Positions 38,776 through 49,440 of a stretch of 64,000 nucleotides of DNA are shown here, in pieces; position 1 is the stretch's first letter; each line of letters opens with the position of its first letter. Location of the stretch: assembly GCA_949358305.1 (NCBI GenBank), contig OX442317.1, positions 11,102,186 to 11,166,185 of the forward strand, given 5' to 3'. Both the position numbers and the translations under genes were made by a program. This stretch comes from Strigamia acuminata. Taxonomy: Eukaryota > Arthropoda > Chilopoda > Geophilomorpha > Linotaeniidae. A model generated the notes under the pieces. It was not told the origin of the DNA. It made no database searches and saw nothing but the letters and a program-made list of their open reading frames with translations.

Positions 38776-39327
38776 TTAATATTTAAATGCAGAATGGACA
38801 TCTACAGTACAATCTGCTACTTCAGAAAATTCTATGTAAGGAGTTAAGTTAATTGTTTCAATATTTTTTTTTAAATGAAGAATTTTGTTGACATCTTTTA
38901 CATTCACATGCAACACACCTGTTTTTGACCAAAACTTAAATTTTAAACACACACATTTTTGAAATGTTAAAGGAGGACACATTTTTGTAAAAATATTGTT
39001 TACACATAAATATCCATCATCACGCAGAAAGACACGAGTTTCTTGGTCACTTATATTAATTAATCCACACTTCATCTTTATGGGAATATCAGAAGTTAGA
39101 GTAACTGACCATTCGTAAATTTTGAAAATAAAAGTAGTATTCATGGTGCTATTACCATACAGGAGTGTATTCTGTCCATTGACTTGTGTGACAACCAGTT
39201 TATTTTCCTTCGACATTGTAACACCTGGATGTAATTGTAATGGGGTCATTCTTAACTGCCATCTAATTCGTAAAGTGCCAGTGTTGTAGTTCCTTATCCC
39301 TGTCATCGTATCTAGAAATCTTAGCAT
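38776..39327 (-). CDS. Unknown beta-rich protein, 183 aa
   Basis: An intact ORF from the ATG at 39325-39327. It is a soluble protein with alternating beta-like strands (TLRIRWQLRMTPLQLHPGV; LRDDGYLCVNNIFTKM; VCLKFKFWSKTGVLHVNV). No transmembrane segment and no motif that I know. The sandwich-like appearance would suit a small virion or matrix component. Divergently arranged with the gene at 39489 across 161 bp. Function unknown. Confidence 0.55.
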   Translation of the reverse strand: MLRFLDTMTGIRNYNTGTLRIRWQLRMTPLQLHPGVTMSKENKLVVTQVNGQNTLLYGNSTMNTTFIFKIYEWSVTLTSDIPIKMKCGLINISDQETRVFLRDDGYLCVNNIFTKMCPPLTFQKCVCLKFKFWSKTGVLHVNVKDVNKILHLKKNIETINLTPYIEFSEVADCTVDVHSAFKY

Positions 39328-39488
39328 TAGTTACAATATAAGAGTCATTTGCAAAGTTTTAAATGTTAATTAATATAACTTATTCATTTTTTCATTTATA
39401 ACAGGTATACGTACTTGTGTTTTTGCACATATGCTTGACTGCATTTACAAACATTGCGGAATAAAAAATTAATTTTTTTGTTTAAAAA

Positions 39489-40337
39489 ATGTTTATTAGT
39501 TTTATCAAAACTGAAGACTACAAGGGTGCATTGGGATTCTACACAAATGAAATATGTGGACATCTTAATTGTATTTTAAAAGATGTTCCAGAATGCATTC
39601 TCATGAAAAATAAAAACATGTCCAATGTAATCGTTGACTACTTGTTGTATAAAATTAATAAATCATCTGATTATACTGTAGATGAGTACAGTAAAACAAT
39701 CAGTTCAGTTTACGAAAAAATTAATGATAAAACTATTATAAATCAGTTACATAACCTAACAGATGACATCTACATTAATTTTAACGAAAAGAATTATTTA
39801 ACGCATGAATCAAGCAATGAGTTTAAACTAGTTTGTATTCTATTCAAAGTAGGTAGAATTCTTCAATCGTTTATTGAAGAACGAAAATTATGGAAAGAAA
39901 CCCGAGATAGGTCATTGACACCTGCTGATGAAAATGAAAGTCATTTCTTAAAAAAACTGTTCCAGAATAATGGGTTAGATCTTGAATATGAACCCCTAAA
40001 TGACATACTTGATGAAGATACTTTTAAAACTCATTTAGAGACCCTAACATCTATTACTAATAATTCAATGTCAAAAGATGAATCTTTAAAAATGTTGCAA
40101 CATCATAACTTTAATTTGAAGAATAATTACGCAGACTTACATCAGAAATTCAAATCATTAAGCGAGGCAGTTAAAACTTTGATTAATCACTGCCAATTGT
40201 CGTCAAATAAGTATACTTTATTGACTCAAAGTATAGTCAATATGAGAATAGCAGTACAAAATCACCAGGATCCAAAAGTTGTAGACATATTAAATGTTTA
40301 TTTGGATCAGCTTTATAAAAGTGTTGAAACTAGCTAA
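39489..40337 (+). CDS. Unknown alpha-helical protein, 282 aa
   Basis: Start ATG at 39489 after an AT-rich leader. The protein is acidic and helix-rich, with heptad-like stretches (NNYADLHQKFKSLSEAVKTL) and few aromatic residues after the N-terminal 35, where 'FYTNEICGHLNCIL' holds two cysteines. No membrane anchor, no enzyme motif. Divergent partner of the gene at 38776-39327. It may be a structural or tegument-like protein; that is inference. Not recognised. Confidence 0.6.
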   Translation: MFISFIKTEDYKGALGFYTNEICGHLNCILKDVPECILMKNKNMSNVIVDYLLYKINKSSDYTVDEYSKTISSVYEKINDKTIINQLHNLTDDIYINFNEKNYLTHESSNEFKLVCILFKVGRILQSFIEERKLWKETRDRSLTPADENESHFLKKLFQNNGLDLEYEPLNDILDEDTFKTHLETLTSITNNSMSKDESLKMLQHHNFNLKNNYADLHQKFKSLSEAVKTLINHCQLSSNKYTLLTQSIVNMRIAVQNHQDPKVVDILNVYLDQLYKSVETS

Positions 40338-40794
40338 CGTTTAAAAAAGGAATGATCAAGATAAGAGGAGAAATAGAGGTGGCGCCATGTTTGGTCACCA
40401 GAGGGTCATTTTGGTGACCCACAATGTAATGGGAAAGTCTATTTACGTAATTGGGACAGGAAATACATTTAGCATATCCTATTTATGAATAATCACTTTT
40501 GGCTAGTTGGATATAACTCACATTTGGCAATCAGCATGGATAAGGCAATTTAATTAAAAATTTAAAGAAAAAAAAACATAAAAAATAATTCAAATTTAAA
40601 ATTGTCCGCCAAAACATGATAAATATAATCATATTGATTCGTGAATTTGTTTTACCTGGAAGCCATCAACTTGGAATTACGGGAGCTTTTAATAACTACT
40701 TCTGCAGAAATGGGTACTTGAGTGAAGCGGTTGCCACGTCTTCAGTCATTCCAAAATGATGGCTTGCTCTATGTAACAGCACAATCAAATCAAA

Positions 40795-41620
40795 GCAGAT
40801 TTATTACATCGCTGCAAAGAGTTGTGTGATACCTGAAGGCAACTGTGAACTATGGACTGTTTTATGTAAGACAAGACGATGATCTCAAGGCATTTACATA
40901 TGCAAGCTGAAAAAACTGAATATGCAAAATCTTTCGTGCAAATAGAATATTTAGTAGGTGCATTCAAAAAGTCTAAAACGTATGCAAAACTCGTTTCGTG
41001 TTTGGACGTGGCGTCATTCCCATTGAATAACATATTATTCAATGGGAATGGGAATGACGTCACGTACAAACACGAAACGAGTTTTGCATACGTTTTAGAC
41101 TTTTTGAATGCATCTAGTGATTAATTGGAGAAGCGAGAAGCAATCCAGATTAGTTTGAGCACGAGTAGTGTGTTTTCACCCCAGGTAACTTTGCACTTTT
41201 ATTGCCCTTTTGTATTTGTGACACTGCCTTTGGTCAGCACTCCCTTTTATTAACCCTGTAATAAAATCACTTTACTGATCTTGTAAAACCACACCAGTTG
41301 TCTAGTTATTTAGTGCCTACAAATGAAATCTCAGTGTACAAACAAACCAACGAGTGAAAGTGAAATGGAAGCAGTCAGTAAAAGCCTAAAAGATTTAGTT
41401 CAGACCAAAGAACAATTGGAAGAAATTGGACTGTTTAATGAAATGATGAGAAATTCTAAATTTCTTAGCACAAATACACATTTTACAGTAGAATTATATG
41501 CTCAGCAACTTAAAGAAAATAATAATAATTTTTGTTTTTTCTTGTTTAAGAAAGGAGATGTTATTACCGATAATATGTGTTGTAGAACAGACTGCTTTGG
41601 CGCCATCAAGTGATGGAACA
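40795..41620 (+). mobile_element. Unclassified repeat, copy A
   Basis: ATACCTGAAGGCAACTGTGA (40830) recurs in inverted form at 44770 (TTCACAGTTGCTTTCAGGTA). TTAATTGGAGAAGCGAGAAG and GAAGAAATTGGACTGTTTA also have inverted counterparts at 44475-44625. The gap between them differs, so the copies diverged by insertions. One insertion in copy A is the 154-bp hairpin. The ORF inside (41323-41613) is a short transposon-protein fragment. Confidence 0.55.
40959..41112. repeat. Near-perfect 154-bp palindrome (foldback MITE)
   Basis: The left arm, TGCATTCAAAAAGTCTAAAA..., is the reverse complement of the right arm, ...TTTTAGACTTTTTGAATGCA, through about 70 bp per side with very few mismatches, around ATTCAATGGGAATG at the centre. 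It is absent from copy B at the corresponding position, so it is an insertion. Confidence 0.75.
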
Positions 41621-41958
41621 AATTCCCAATAATAACGGTGCTACTTACTTTCAACCAAGAAGAATTAACCTCAAAACACGTAACATCCAGATTTTTTTTT
41701 CAAATTGAACCCATTCGGAATTAACAGAAACTTCAATGACAGCATATACAGAAATCAGAATACAATTTCATGTTGTTGATTTTTTATTATTGTTGTTATT
41801 ATAAATATATGTATAATGATGTACTAGAATATTAATTAATCCAACATGATTATGAATAATGATAATCGTTGTATTTTATTTTAAGTTAAACTACCAATTT
41901 GTAATACGTGTACGAGCAAATATTACATCCAATAATTTGTATTATAAAAAAATGTAAA

Positions 41959-43215
41959 ATGAATTCCTGGAATTTATTTGTAAAAAAATATAAAGATTTG
42001 GGGTTTGATAGTAATGTTCTGAGTAAAATTTATAAACACCACCTTGTTAAACAATATTTATTAGAAAACAAAGAATTTCCAAGTCGTAAGGAAATTAAAC
42101 GAATAGGTTTGTCTCTGATTAAACAAGTTGATGACAGTGAAACAGACGAGAACATGTTTGACACAAATAGTAAGTTAGTAGACAAATGTGGTAGGATTTC
42201 AACCGAAAAGGTTTATGCAACAGATAAAATAACAGATCGGTTAACGATTTTACAAAATTCTGTAGATTATTTAATAAATATAACTGATAAAAATGTAAAC
42301 CAAGTGACTGGTCGAGCAATATTTGACAGCAAGGTTAGTTTAACTCCTGGAGATCACGTCTTGTTGCCAACATCGTCTAAATTAAGCAATTATATTGTTA
42401 CTTTACAGAGACGATGGACTATATTGGCGTATGAATTAAAAGAAAAATTTACTAATCTGGATGACATCAGTTATTTGGAGAATAACATGGCATCGATAAT
42501 TGTACAGATTTGGAAGTTGATTGATTTTTATTTGTTAAACGAATATTATAAAACAATGACAGAAAAAGAATTAATTAAGCGGTTTTCGATTACTGATGAG
42601 AAGATAATAACAGATGCCAATATCTTAAGCAAAGTACATGAATTACAAAAGCGAGCATTAAACGATCAGACAGTAGAATACATCGTTCCTGTAATTTGTG
42701 TGGTACGTAAACAAGGCAGAAATGACGGAAATTCAAACGATTTGCAGGACGATATACAAGTACTGAATGAAACATGCGAATATTTTTTTTATTTAGTCTT
42801 TAATACAGACAGTATCATAAAGGAGTTACAGGCACCATCTTTGCATTCCATACATGCTTTTACACAAAATTCCTTACATTCGGTGTTTGGTCAACCACCA
42901 AATTCAATTCTCGAATTACCATTTGATCCTGAATCCGACGAACATGACTCGTCTACTTTTGAAAGAAATGCAGATATTACACACTTAACAAACCAAAATG
43001 TCCTGTGGAAGTTAGTACTGATGTGCGTACACGCAATTGCCCATGTCAACACCTTCCTTGATAAAGGTTATAATATGCGTCGTGGTTGCGAGCACGATGA
43101 CCTTTTCAATCAGCAGTTAATGTTAATGTTTCCCATGACTTTCATGGACAGTAAATACTTGCCAAACTTTGTAAAACATATTTTAAACCTAAGCAATATT
43201 GCACATCGATATTAA
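41959..43215 (+). CDS. Unknown viral-type protein, 418 aa
   Basis: An in-frame GTG upstream (41908) is less likely than the ATG at 41959 (MNSWNLFVKKYKDLGF). The N-terminal 50 residues are basic with short helices ('WNLFVKKYKDLGFDSNVL...KEFPSRKEIKRIG'), resembling the nonspecific DNA-binding or HMG-like segments found at the start of some iridovirus and nudivirus proteins. The rest is helical, acid-rich in the middle, ending 'MFPMTFMDSKYLPNFVKHIL'. No membrane anchor or catalytic motif. Intact frame, viral codon use. Likely a chromatin-type or structural protein. Not named. Confidence 0.6.
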   Translation: MNSWNLFVKKYKDLGFDSNVLSKIYKHHLVKQYLLENKEFPSRKEIKRIGLSLIKQVDDSETDENMFDTNSKLVDKCGRISTEKVYATDKITDRLTILQNSVDYLINITDKNVNQVTGRAIFDSKVSLTPGDHVLLPTSSKLSNYIVTLQRRWTILAYELKEKFTNLDDISYLENNMASIIVQIWKLIDFYLLNEYYKTMTEKELIKRFSITDEKIITDANILSKVHELQKRALNDQTVEYIVPVICVVRKQGRNDGNSNDLQDDIQVLNETCEYFFYLVFNTDSIIKELQAPSLHSIHAFTQNSLHSVFGQPPNSILELPFDPESDEHDSSTFERNADITHLTNQNVLWKLVLMCVHAIAHVNTFLDKGYNMRRGCEHDDLFNQQLMLMFPMTFMDSKYLPNFVKHILNLSNIAHRY

Positions 43216-43415
43216 TAAAAAAATATATACTAATAGTGGTGTGATGAACCCCGGTTGTCATCACTAATCTGTCCACAAAGCGGATTTCATAGACTGGATA
43301 GTGACGGGCCTAATCAGGTTAAGGACCAGCAAAGAGAGTAAATGCATACGGTGGTAGATTTGGAAGTCGACTAGTTTAATAAAATAAAACGAACGAGGTT
43401 GCTAGGCAGCTCAGC
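43216..43415. other. Short insertion-like stretch
   Basis: 200 bases of GC-richer DNA (from GATGAACCCCGG) with a hairpin GGTTGCTAGGC..GCCTAGCAACC at 43400-43427 that overlaps the end of the next gene. It may be a transposon end. Confidence 0.35.
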
Positions 43416-43922
43416 CTAGCAACCCATGACATGATACAATGTTTGTATTGTTGTAAGGATGGGGGAAGACACAACAAGTGGCAAATCTGGTTTCTTTATT
43501 ACATCTAGAAATTGTATGTAAGATTTTCCTAGTTCGCGTATATTAAATGTATAAGTTGCTATCTCAGTAAAATATTTATTCAAATTTTCAATATGTAATT
43601 TACATTTATCTTTATATAAATCAAGCACATTTAGGTAAAAGAAATTAATAAAAATAAATTTATCGCCTGTAGTTGCCTTCAATGTGACAGTATTAAGGTT
43701 TTTTTCTAGTTTATCTGTTTCGATGATTACTTTATTTTTTAAATTATCTATGTGTGTTTTTAACGTTTTTTTATATGTGTCCATATAATTTATTTGAAAA
43801 CTAACGTCAGACATGTAATCTTTTATCCATACAAACATTTGAATTCCTAAAATTTGTTTGTTAAGTTTATCTGTTTTTATGAATGTTTTCACGTCTTCCG
43901 ATGATAAGCCTATGTTTTCCAT
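43416..43922 (-). CDS. Unknown helical protein, 168 aa, 3' end at a hairpin
   Basis: Start ATG at 43920-43922 (MENIGLSSEDVKTFIKTDKL). Helical, Lys/Asp-rich, without cysteine motifs. The TAG stop lies inside the inverted repeat GGTTGCTAGGC...GCCTAGCAACC (43400-43427), whose outer side is GC-richer, transposon-like DNA. The last residues may therefore derive from an insertion that replaced the original C-terminus. A nearby gene (41959) points towards it tail-to-tail. Function unknown. Confidence 0.5.
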   Translation of the reverse strand: MENIGLSSEDVKTFIKTDKLNKQILGIQMFVWIKDYMSDVSFQINYMDTYKKTLKTHIDNLKNKVIIETDKLEKNLNTVTLKATTGDKFIFINFFYLNVLDLYKDKCKLHIENLNKYFTEIATYTFNIRELGKSYIQFLDVIKKPDLPLVVSSPILTTIQTLYHVMGC

Positions 43923-45017
43923 TTTTTTAAATTAGAAAAAAACCAAATCAATCTATAGAATAAAACTTAATAAACTTAATAATTTTTAACAGCGACATAA
44001 GTAGTGCGTCATTTACAATTTGAAATTGAACTCACAGATTGATGACCCTGGCCCACTGCTAGAAAATAAGATTTCTATTCTAAGTTTCAACTTTTAATTT
44101 CCAACGTTCAAATCGATGAAATCATCAATATGTGTGGCTGCAAATTGTTCCACTGACAAAGGGTTGCCATTGCGACAATGATATTGAATGAAGTTCACAT
44201 GAGTGAAAGTTTTCACCACTCTGCAAATAAAAACAAACGGATTTTCGCTCATCTTGGATGTTCATACAAACAAAATTTGCTGTTGCGCTTGTGACAACGT
44301 GTGATATGCATGTAGATCGCCATATTATTGTCTTGCATAAAATAACCTGTAGTTCACAGTTCCCTTCAGGTATTCTTCACACATCAATTGAAACATTATC
44401 TATGGATGATTTATTGAATTAAATAAACTTACAACATTTAAACTATTTTAAACTATTTCAACAATTTCTTATCATTTAATTGAAAGAAATTGGACTGTTT
44501 AGTCCAATTTCTTCCAATAATTCTTCGGCTTGGACTAAATCTTTAGTCATTCACTGGCTGCTTTCCATTACACTTTCACATGTGCTCAAACTACCTTTGA
44601 TTGCTTCTTGCTTCTCCAATTAGTCTATGATTGTCCTATTTGCACAATAAATTCTACACAAGATTTTACATCTTCAGATTTTTTTTAGCTTGCATATGTA
44701 AATGCAATTAAATCGCAGTCTTGCCTTGCATAAAACAGTCCATTGTTCACAGTTGCTTTCAGGTATCCCACAATTCTCTTTGCAGCAGTGTAGTAAATCA
44801 ACCTTTTATTTTTATTAAATTGCGATAAGCGTATGACTTATGTCTGGTCTGGGTTTGGTATTCAGATACCGAGTTACCAATTAGTCGTATATATTAGTTG
44901 CTATGCTAAAGGTGTATGACCACCGAATAATGCAACCCCACCATCGCAGCAAATAAAACATGTAAATGTGTATGCTATCTGTATGATCAGTTACGCCTGT
45001 ATTGTAAAAGATTTTGT
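43923..45017. other. Repeat-derived stretch
   Basis: Copy B (44470-44815, minus) and a partial third copy (44290-44400) of the repeat described at 40795 lie here. AAGAAATTGGACTGTTTAGTCC near 44485 is a short palindrome. No supported gene. Confidence 0.5.
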
Positions 45018-47021
45018 TTAACTAAGCGAAATCAACTTTATAAACGTTTTTTTAGCAATCTGACATTTTCCTGAAATTTTATTCACGACAATGTCGACAT
45101 TTGAAAATGCCTCAAACTCTAAAAAGGCCGTAATTAACACTGAAGACGTGTATAAAGTTTCTTTCTGAGGAGGTGTGACTATTTGATAAAATATTGACGG
45201 CTCAGCGTGTTTATCGCCTTTCACAGATATCTCAAATAACGCCATGTCTTGATGAGCATCTGTGTCCCATCTGACTTCAAAGTATACATACATTTCGTAT
45301 GAATCTGTTAAGCATGGTAGTGCAATGTGTTTTTTTAATTGGTCGGAATTATTGTATAATACGCTGCCATCCACATTGGTAAACTCAAGATTGCTTTTAA
45401 AGAATGAACCAGAATGTATTGCTTTTAGATTCGTTGGTGCGAATAGATCGTCAACAACAGACAATGTATTGTTTTCGCCTAAAACTACTAAACAGTCTCT
45501 TGCATCCCCAGTAAATTTAAATCCATCTAACAAATAGGATCCGAGTCTGAGTTTGATAAGGTGATCATTTTGATATTGCTGAATTTTAGAATTGTAATAC
45601 ATACAGTATTTATTAATAATCATACGCTCGTGTAAAGACAGAAGAGGTATCACTGGTAAATCAACTAGCTCATGTTTGTGAACATGCAAATGCCTGTCTC
45701 CAACACAACCTAAGGTAAAGGTCTGTGACGCTTCATCTATAAACTTCAGTCCAACTAAACAATTATCATAAAGAGTAGTATAATCCAACAGCACATTAGA
45801 TTGCTGGATTAAATTTTCATCAGCAAAATAAAATAAATTATTTGAATCGGGTATAAAATTATTATTAATAGTTTTCATTTTTACATAGTTGTTTGGAGAT
45901 CTTACAATTTCATCCGCATGACCGTGATCAATAATCATTAAGATGCAGGACGACTCAAATTTTCCTCCAAGGTTAATTACTAACTGTTGGTCTTCATGCG
46001 TGTATAGTGTTGAAGAGGGCATTGAATCATCGGAAAAAAATTGCTCGTGATAATCTTTATCGAATATTGATAATTGCTGATTAAACTGGTACCCATTGAA
46101 AAAAAGAAATGATGATTTCTCAAAGTCAAAATCAAATTCTATCCATTTGCCACTTTTGGACGTTATGTACAAGTACAAGCGGCAATCACTTTCATCATTA
46201 AAAGCTTCTATAAAGTTCCTAGTAGCTGTAAGAAAAAATGTTTTTGTTGATTCGTGAAATATCAAATGTAGTAGTAGACATAGGTCATTGTGAAATAACT
46301 TTTCTAAATCTAGTTTCAATTTCTCGAGAATAGTTAATTCATATTCTTGTTTATACACACCGATTGTTCCATACGAACGAATAATATTTTTATCTTCATG
46401 TAGAGTTATTATGTTTTGACTAAATATTCCAGTAAAACCTGTTCTAAATAATATTCCATCTAACAGAATATTATTTAAATCATTAAATCCAAAACCAGAT
46501 AATGATAACAAATTAGTTTTATTGTCGTTTGTAAATGTAGCTATAGAAAAATATGGAGCGGTATGTGTGTTTGTATTTAAACTCATAAATCTATTTTTTT
46601 CAAAATAAATTTCACTAAGTGCGGGGTTAAAAAACATAATTGAATCCGTCGTTATATTGTCAACATTTATTTTTAATGTATAGTCGTTGAATTTTAAAAT
46701 CTTACATTTTAAAGTAGAATCCTGAATCGAAATGTCTTTACAAACATTAAATCCATCTGAATTTAAAAACAGCAGTCCATTTGGAATGTCATTAAATTGT
46801 AAGTTCACACCATTAAGAATGAAATTGCTACATATTAAAGAATTATTTTTGTATGTTAAATTTGGTGAACTTATCAGTTTATTTTCCTGTTTGTTATAAT
46901 ACGCAATGCCATTTTGCTGACCGGATGTTTTCCATTCTTTAATGGGCTTTTGAGGGAATAATATCAAAACAATGCACATTATGCTTAGACTGGCCAATAG
47001 GGGAATTATCCATATTCCCAT
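45018..47021 (-). CDS. Large N-terminally anchored beta-rich protein, family member 2 (667 aa)
   Basis: An intact ORF from the ATG at 47019-47021. Residues about 3-22 form a membrane anchor (IWIIPLLASLSIMCIVLILF), then 'FPQKPIKEW' and a long beta-rich region. Phrases 'LICSNFILNGVNL' and 'STLKCKILKFNDYTL' match the pattern of the 701-residue protein at 28863-30968, so the two are paralogues. The short ORF at 1070-1495 shows the same post-anchor 'FP.K..W.....GI' pattern. A TAAG motif (GATAAGTGTATATATAAAAA) stands about 20 bp before the ATG, the baculovirus late type. Few cysteines, so not an obvious PIF; probably a virion surface protein. Not named. Confidence 0.7.
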   Translation of the reverse strand: MGIWIIPLLASLSIMCIVLILFPQKPIKEWKTSGQQNGIAYYNKQENKLISSPNLTYKNNSLICSNFILNGVNLQFNDIPNGLLFLNSDGFNVCKDISIQDSTLKCKILKFNDYTLKINVDNITTDSIMFFNPALSEIYFEKNRFMSLNTNTHTAPYFSIATFTNDNKTNLLSLSGFGFNDLNNILLDGILFRTGFTGIFSQNIITLHEDKNIIRSYGTIGVYKQEYELTILEKLKLDLEKLFHNDLCLLLHLIFHESTKTFFLTATRNFIEAFNDESDCRLYLYITSKSGKWIEFDFDFEKSSFLFFNGYQFNQQLSIFDKDYHEQFFSDDSMPSSTLYTHEDQQLVINLGGKFESSCILMIIDHGHADEIVRSPNNYVKMKTINNNFIPDSNNLFYFADENLIQQSNVLLDYTTLYDNCLVGLKFIDEASQTFTLGCVGDRHLHVHKHELVDLPVIPLLSLHERMIINKYCMYYNSKIQQYQNDHLIKLRLGSYLLDGFKFTGDARDCLVVLGENNTLSVVDDLFAPTNLKAIHSGSFFKSNLEFTNVDGSVLYNNSDQLKKHIALPCLTDSYEMYVYFEVRWDTDAHQDMALFEISVKGDKHAEPSIFYQIVTPPQKETLYTSSVLITAFLEFEAFSNVDIVVNKISGKCQIAKKTFIKLISLS

Positions 47022-48286
47022 TTTTTATATATACACTTATCAGATTTTATAAACTGATTAGATCAAATAGATGTAATTAAAACAGAGTTGTGTGTCGGTC
47101 TGTCATTTATCAAAGTACAGGGCTCAGAATAATTTCATGTTGAAAGCGTCTCACCTCATCTGAGCTGGTTTTGCAACAAATAGTGTTGAGCCAACACTTT
47201 AACGATCAGTGTCTAGTCCATGTGTGTCTAGTTACCTTTTTACAAAAAAAGTGGGCTATTTCTTGATCGCAGTATGCATAAAACCCCTCCAGTGCCTACC
47301 CCATCTGAGCCGTCCCTATAGCATATCATGCAGAACCAATACTTAAACTGACCAGTTAAAAGTGTCTAGCACCTGTGTCTAGTTACTTTTCTACAAGAAA
47401 GTGAGCAACTTCCTGATCGCAGTATACATAAAACCCCTCCAGTAAATTGTCCATAAAACCTACCTAGCAAACTAGGGACTCTCGTTTACTTGAATCGGGG
47501 GGTTTACTGTAGTTCTGGAAATATTCACGACCCGCTATTATATTTTTAATTTTCATGTATTTTGACGTAGAATTTATGAGTTTTAATGCAATGTTTACTA
47601 AAATTTTGTTTCCTAAAAAAAGACTTGAAACTTCTAGCTCTTACAGCAGTATGATGCTAGATTTTTTAGCACATATATACTGAGAAAATCAATCCAGATG
47701 TTGTTCTCAACAACGGATATTTAGATCAAACAACTGTTGTAAGAATCCATTATTCGGAGTTATATCTCTGCGTTTGCACACATTGCTATTCTCTCACCAT
47801 GTGCCACACCCTAGTTGAATGATGGACTGTAATTTACATCGTGTATTTGTAAAGTGACGTTGTATCAGTATTTGGCATCAAAGACTTGTTTTTTTATTCA
47901 TTCTGTGGTTGTGTCCGTAAAGTATGGTGGCCCTGATGCATCACCTACAAATTGAAAAACTAAAAATGAAATTCAAATTGAAAAAATTAAAAATAAAATT
48001 CAAATTGAAAAACTAAAAATAAAATTCAAAAATTGAAATTAGAATTGAAATTGATGGTCCTGACCATCAAATGAGAATAGCCTTGACGGTATGTCTGCAA
48101 TAACCAATATCTTGTGACATGAATTTGTCATTTCTTTTTATTTGTGTTGTTGTGACAAAATGTTTACAGGGAACATACACATTGGCAAATCATAATTAGA
48201 ATAGAGTAAGTTAAATGCAATCCCGAATAGTTTGTGAATTCAACTTTATATGCGCTTAAACATATCTAATTTCTTTGTTGATTTAA
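47022..48286. other. Gene-free stretch with dispersed repeat
   Basis: About 47100-47455 is copy B of the repeat at 22917-23250. 47945-48045 is a tandem AT-rich repeat (unit AATTCAAATTGAAAAACTA, about four copies). No supported gene. Confidence 0.5.
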
Positions 48287-49141
48287 TTAACACTTGAATG
48301 CTCCCTTCTGCATCTCATCAATGATTTGGTAGACTAATTTCAACGCTACACCTGGCAATATCAATTTCACTTGGTGAATTGAGGTGACATAACTTTTCTC
48401 CACTGCTTTCTTCACCTGCTGAAGAAAGAACACTTGATAAGTTTTCTTGACTATAAGTACAATTTTCTCTCCTAATGAGTGGGTTAAATTAAGGTCAGAA
48501 AAGACAATGGTTTCAAACAGTCGCGTTTGGCTGGCCCAATCCACGCTGAAGGGAGTAGCCTGATTCCATGGCAATGAGCAGACAATTGTATTATCTGGCA
48601 CTAGTTCATCAATCAGTGTCAGTGCACACATAGGCTCCTTAATGCGCGGTTCCCTGGTCAGTAATTCACACAATATGGGGTATTTTTTAGTCGTAATTAT
48701 GTCTTCTTTATCGAGTCCCTTTAGTGTTGACAAAAATGGTTTGTTGCAAAGGCGCGGATCAATTTTTGCAATTTTTGGCAGTTTCACCGAGGTCTCAATG
48801 GGTGATAATGATGCATCTCTGTTTGATGGGTTTGCCGATTGTTTAGCCAATTCTCGAGCCGATAAAAATAGCTGGTGGTTGAACTCATCATTCGGTGAGT
48901 CCGTTGATGCCTCATCAGTCAAGGACTCCGTTCCCCATACACCAGTGTCCATTGTGAGCAAGGGGACGTTCCTAGATGAATGTTTTGTTTTAGAGTCTTC
49001 CAGCTTTGGATCGGCTGCTTTGGCATTTTCATTCTGCTTTACAAATTTATCTGGCGCAAACTCTCCTTCCAAAAGAGCTCTGATTTCGTCTTCCGTCATG
49101 ATGAGTTCCCGCGGAGGTTTAAGAGGTGTTGTTTTTCTCAT
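48287..49141 (-). CDS. Unknown protein, 284 aa, host-like codon use
   Basis: The ATG at 49139-49141 (MRKTTPLKPPRELIMTEDEIRALL) is preferred over an upstream TTG. The N-terminal half is low-complexity, rich in Ser, Lys and Asp, with a long acidic stretch; the C-terminal half is more ordered (LVPDNTIVCSLPWNQATPF; GVALKLVYQIIDEMQ). No known motif. The base composition is GC-richer than the viral genes around it, so it may be a host or transposon-derived gene, or a recent acquisition. Possibly an exon of a larger spliced gene; I see no clear splice sites. Confidence 0.45.
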   Translation of the reverse strand: MRKTTPLKPPRELIMTEDEIRALLEGEFAPDKFVKQNENAKAADPKLEDSKTKHSSRNVPLLTMDTGVWGTESLTDEASTDSPNDEFNHQLFLSARELAKQSANPSNRDASLSPIETSVKLPKIAKIDPRLCNKPFLSTLKGLDKEDIITTKKYPILCELLTREPRIKEPMCALTLIDELVPDNTIVCSLPWNQATPFSVDWASQTRLFETIVFSDLNLTHSLGEKIVLIVKKTYQVFFLQQVKKAVEKSYVTSIHQVKLILPGVALKLVYQIIDEMQKGAFKC

Positions 49142-49440
49142 CTTCAATGCGTTTAACTACGATGATGTGTAACGTCCTTTCAATTACAGATGTCTGAAAT
49201 AAATGCCATATTTTGATTAAGTCATTCGCTTATATGAGTTTCATCAAAATATTGGGTCACGTGATTAAACTTTTTGTTATTTGAAATTTTTTTCAGTTGT
49301 TATTAAAAGAAAATGAAATTGTATTTGCATAAACTCTTCCAATGAAGTGATTATTGTAAGACTGTTTCTACAATAATTTTATTAATTTACACCTGTTGTA
49401 TAAAAACAGTGACAGTAATACTGATTTAAATAATTAAGCA

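Larger units (their letters stand above)
40338..41958. other. Transposon-derived stretch with a large palindrome
   Basis: About 40795-41620 is a transposon-like copy related, in inverted orientation, to 44470-44815 (and to 44290-44400). It contains an ORF fragment at 41323-41613 (acidic, helical) and a near-perfect hairpin at 40959-41112. 41620-41958 is AT-rich leader DNA. No intact gene. Confidence 0.5.

Noticed and set aside
40959-41112. Palindrome as a CRISPR or baculovirus hr array
   Set aside because: There is one copy only, no spaced repeats, and its ends match a MITE.
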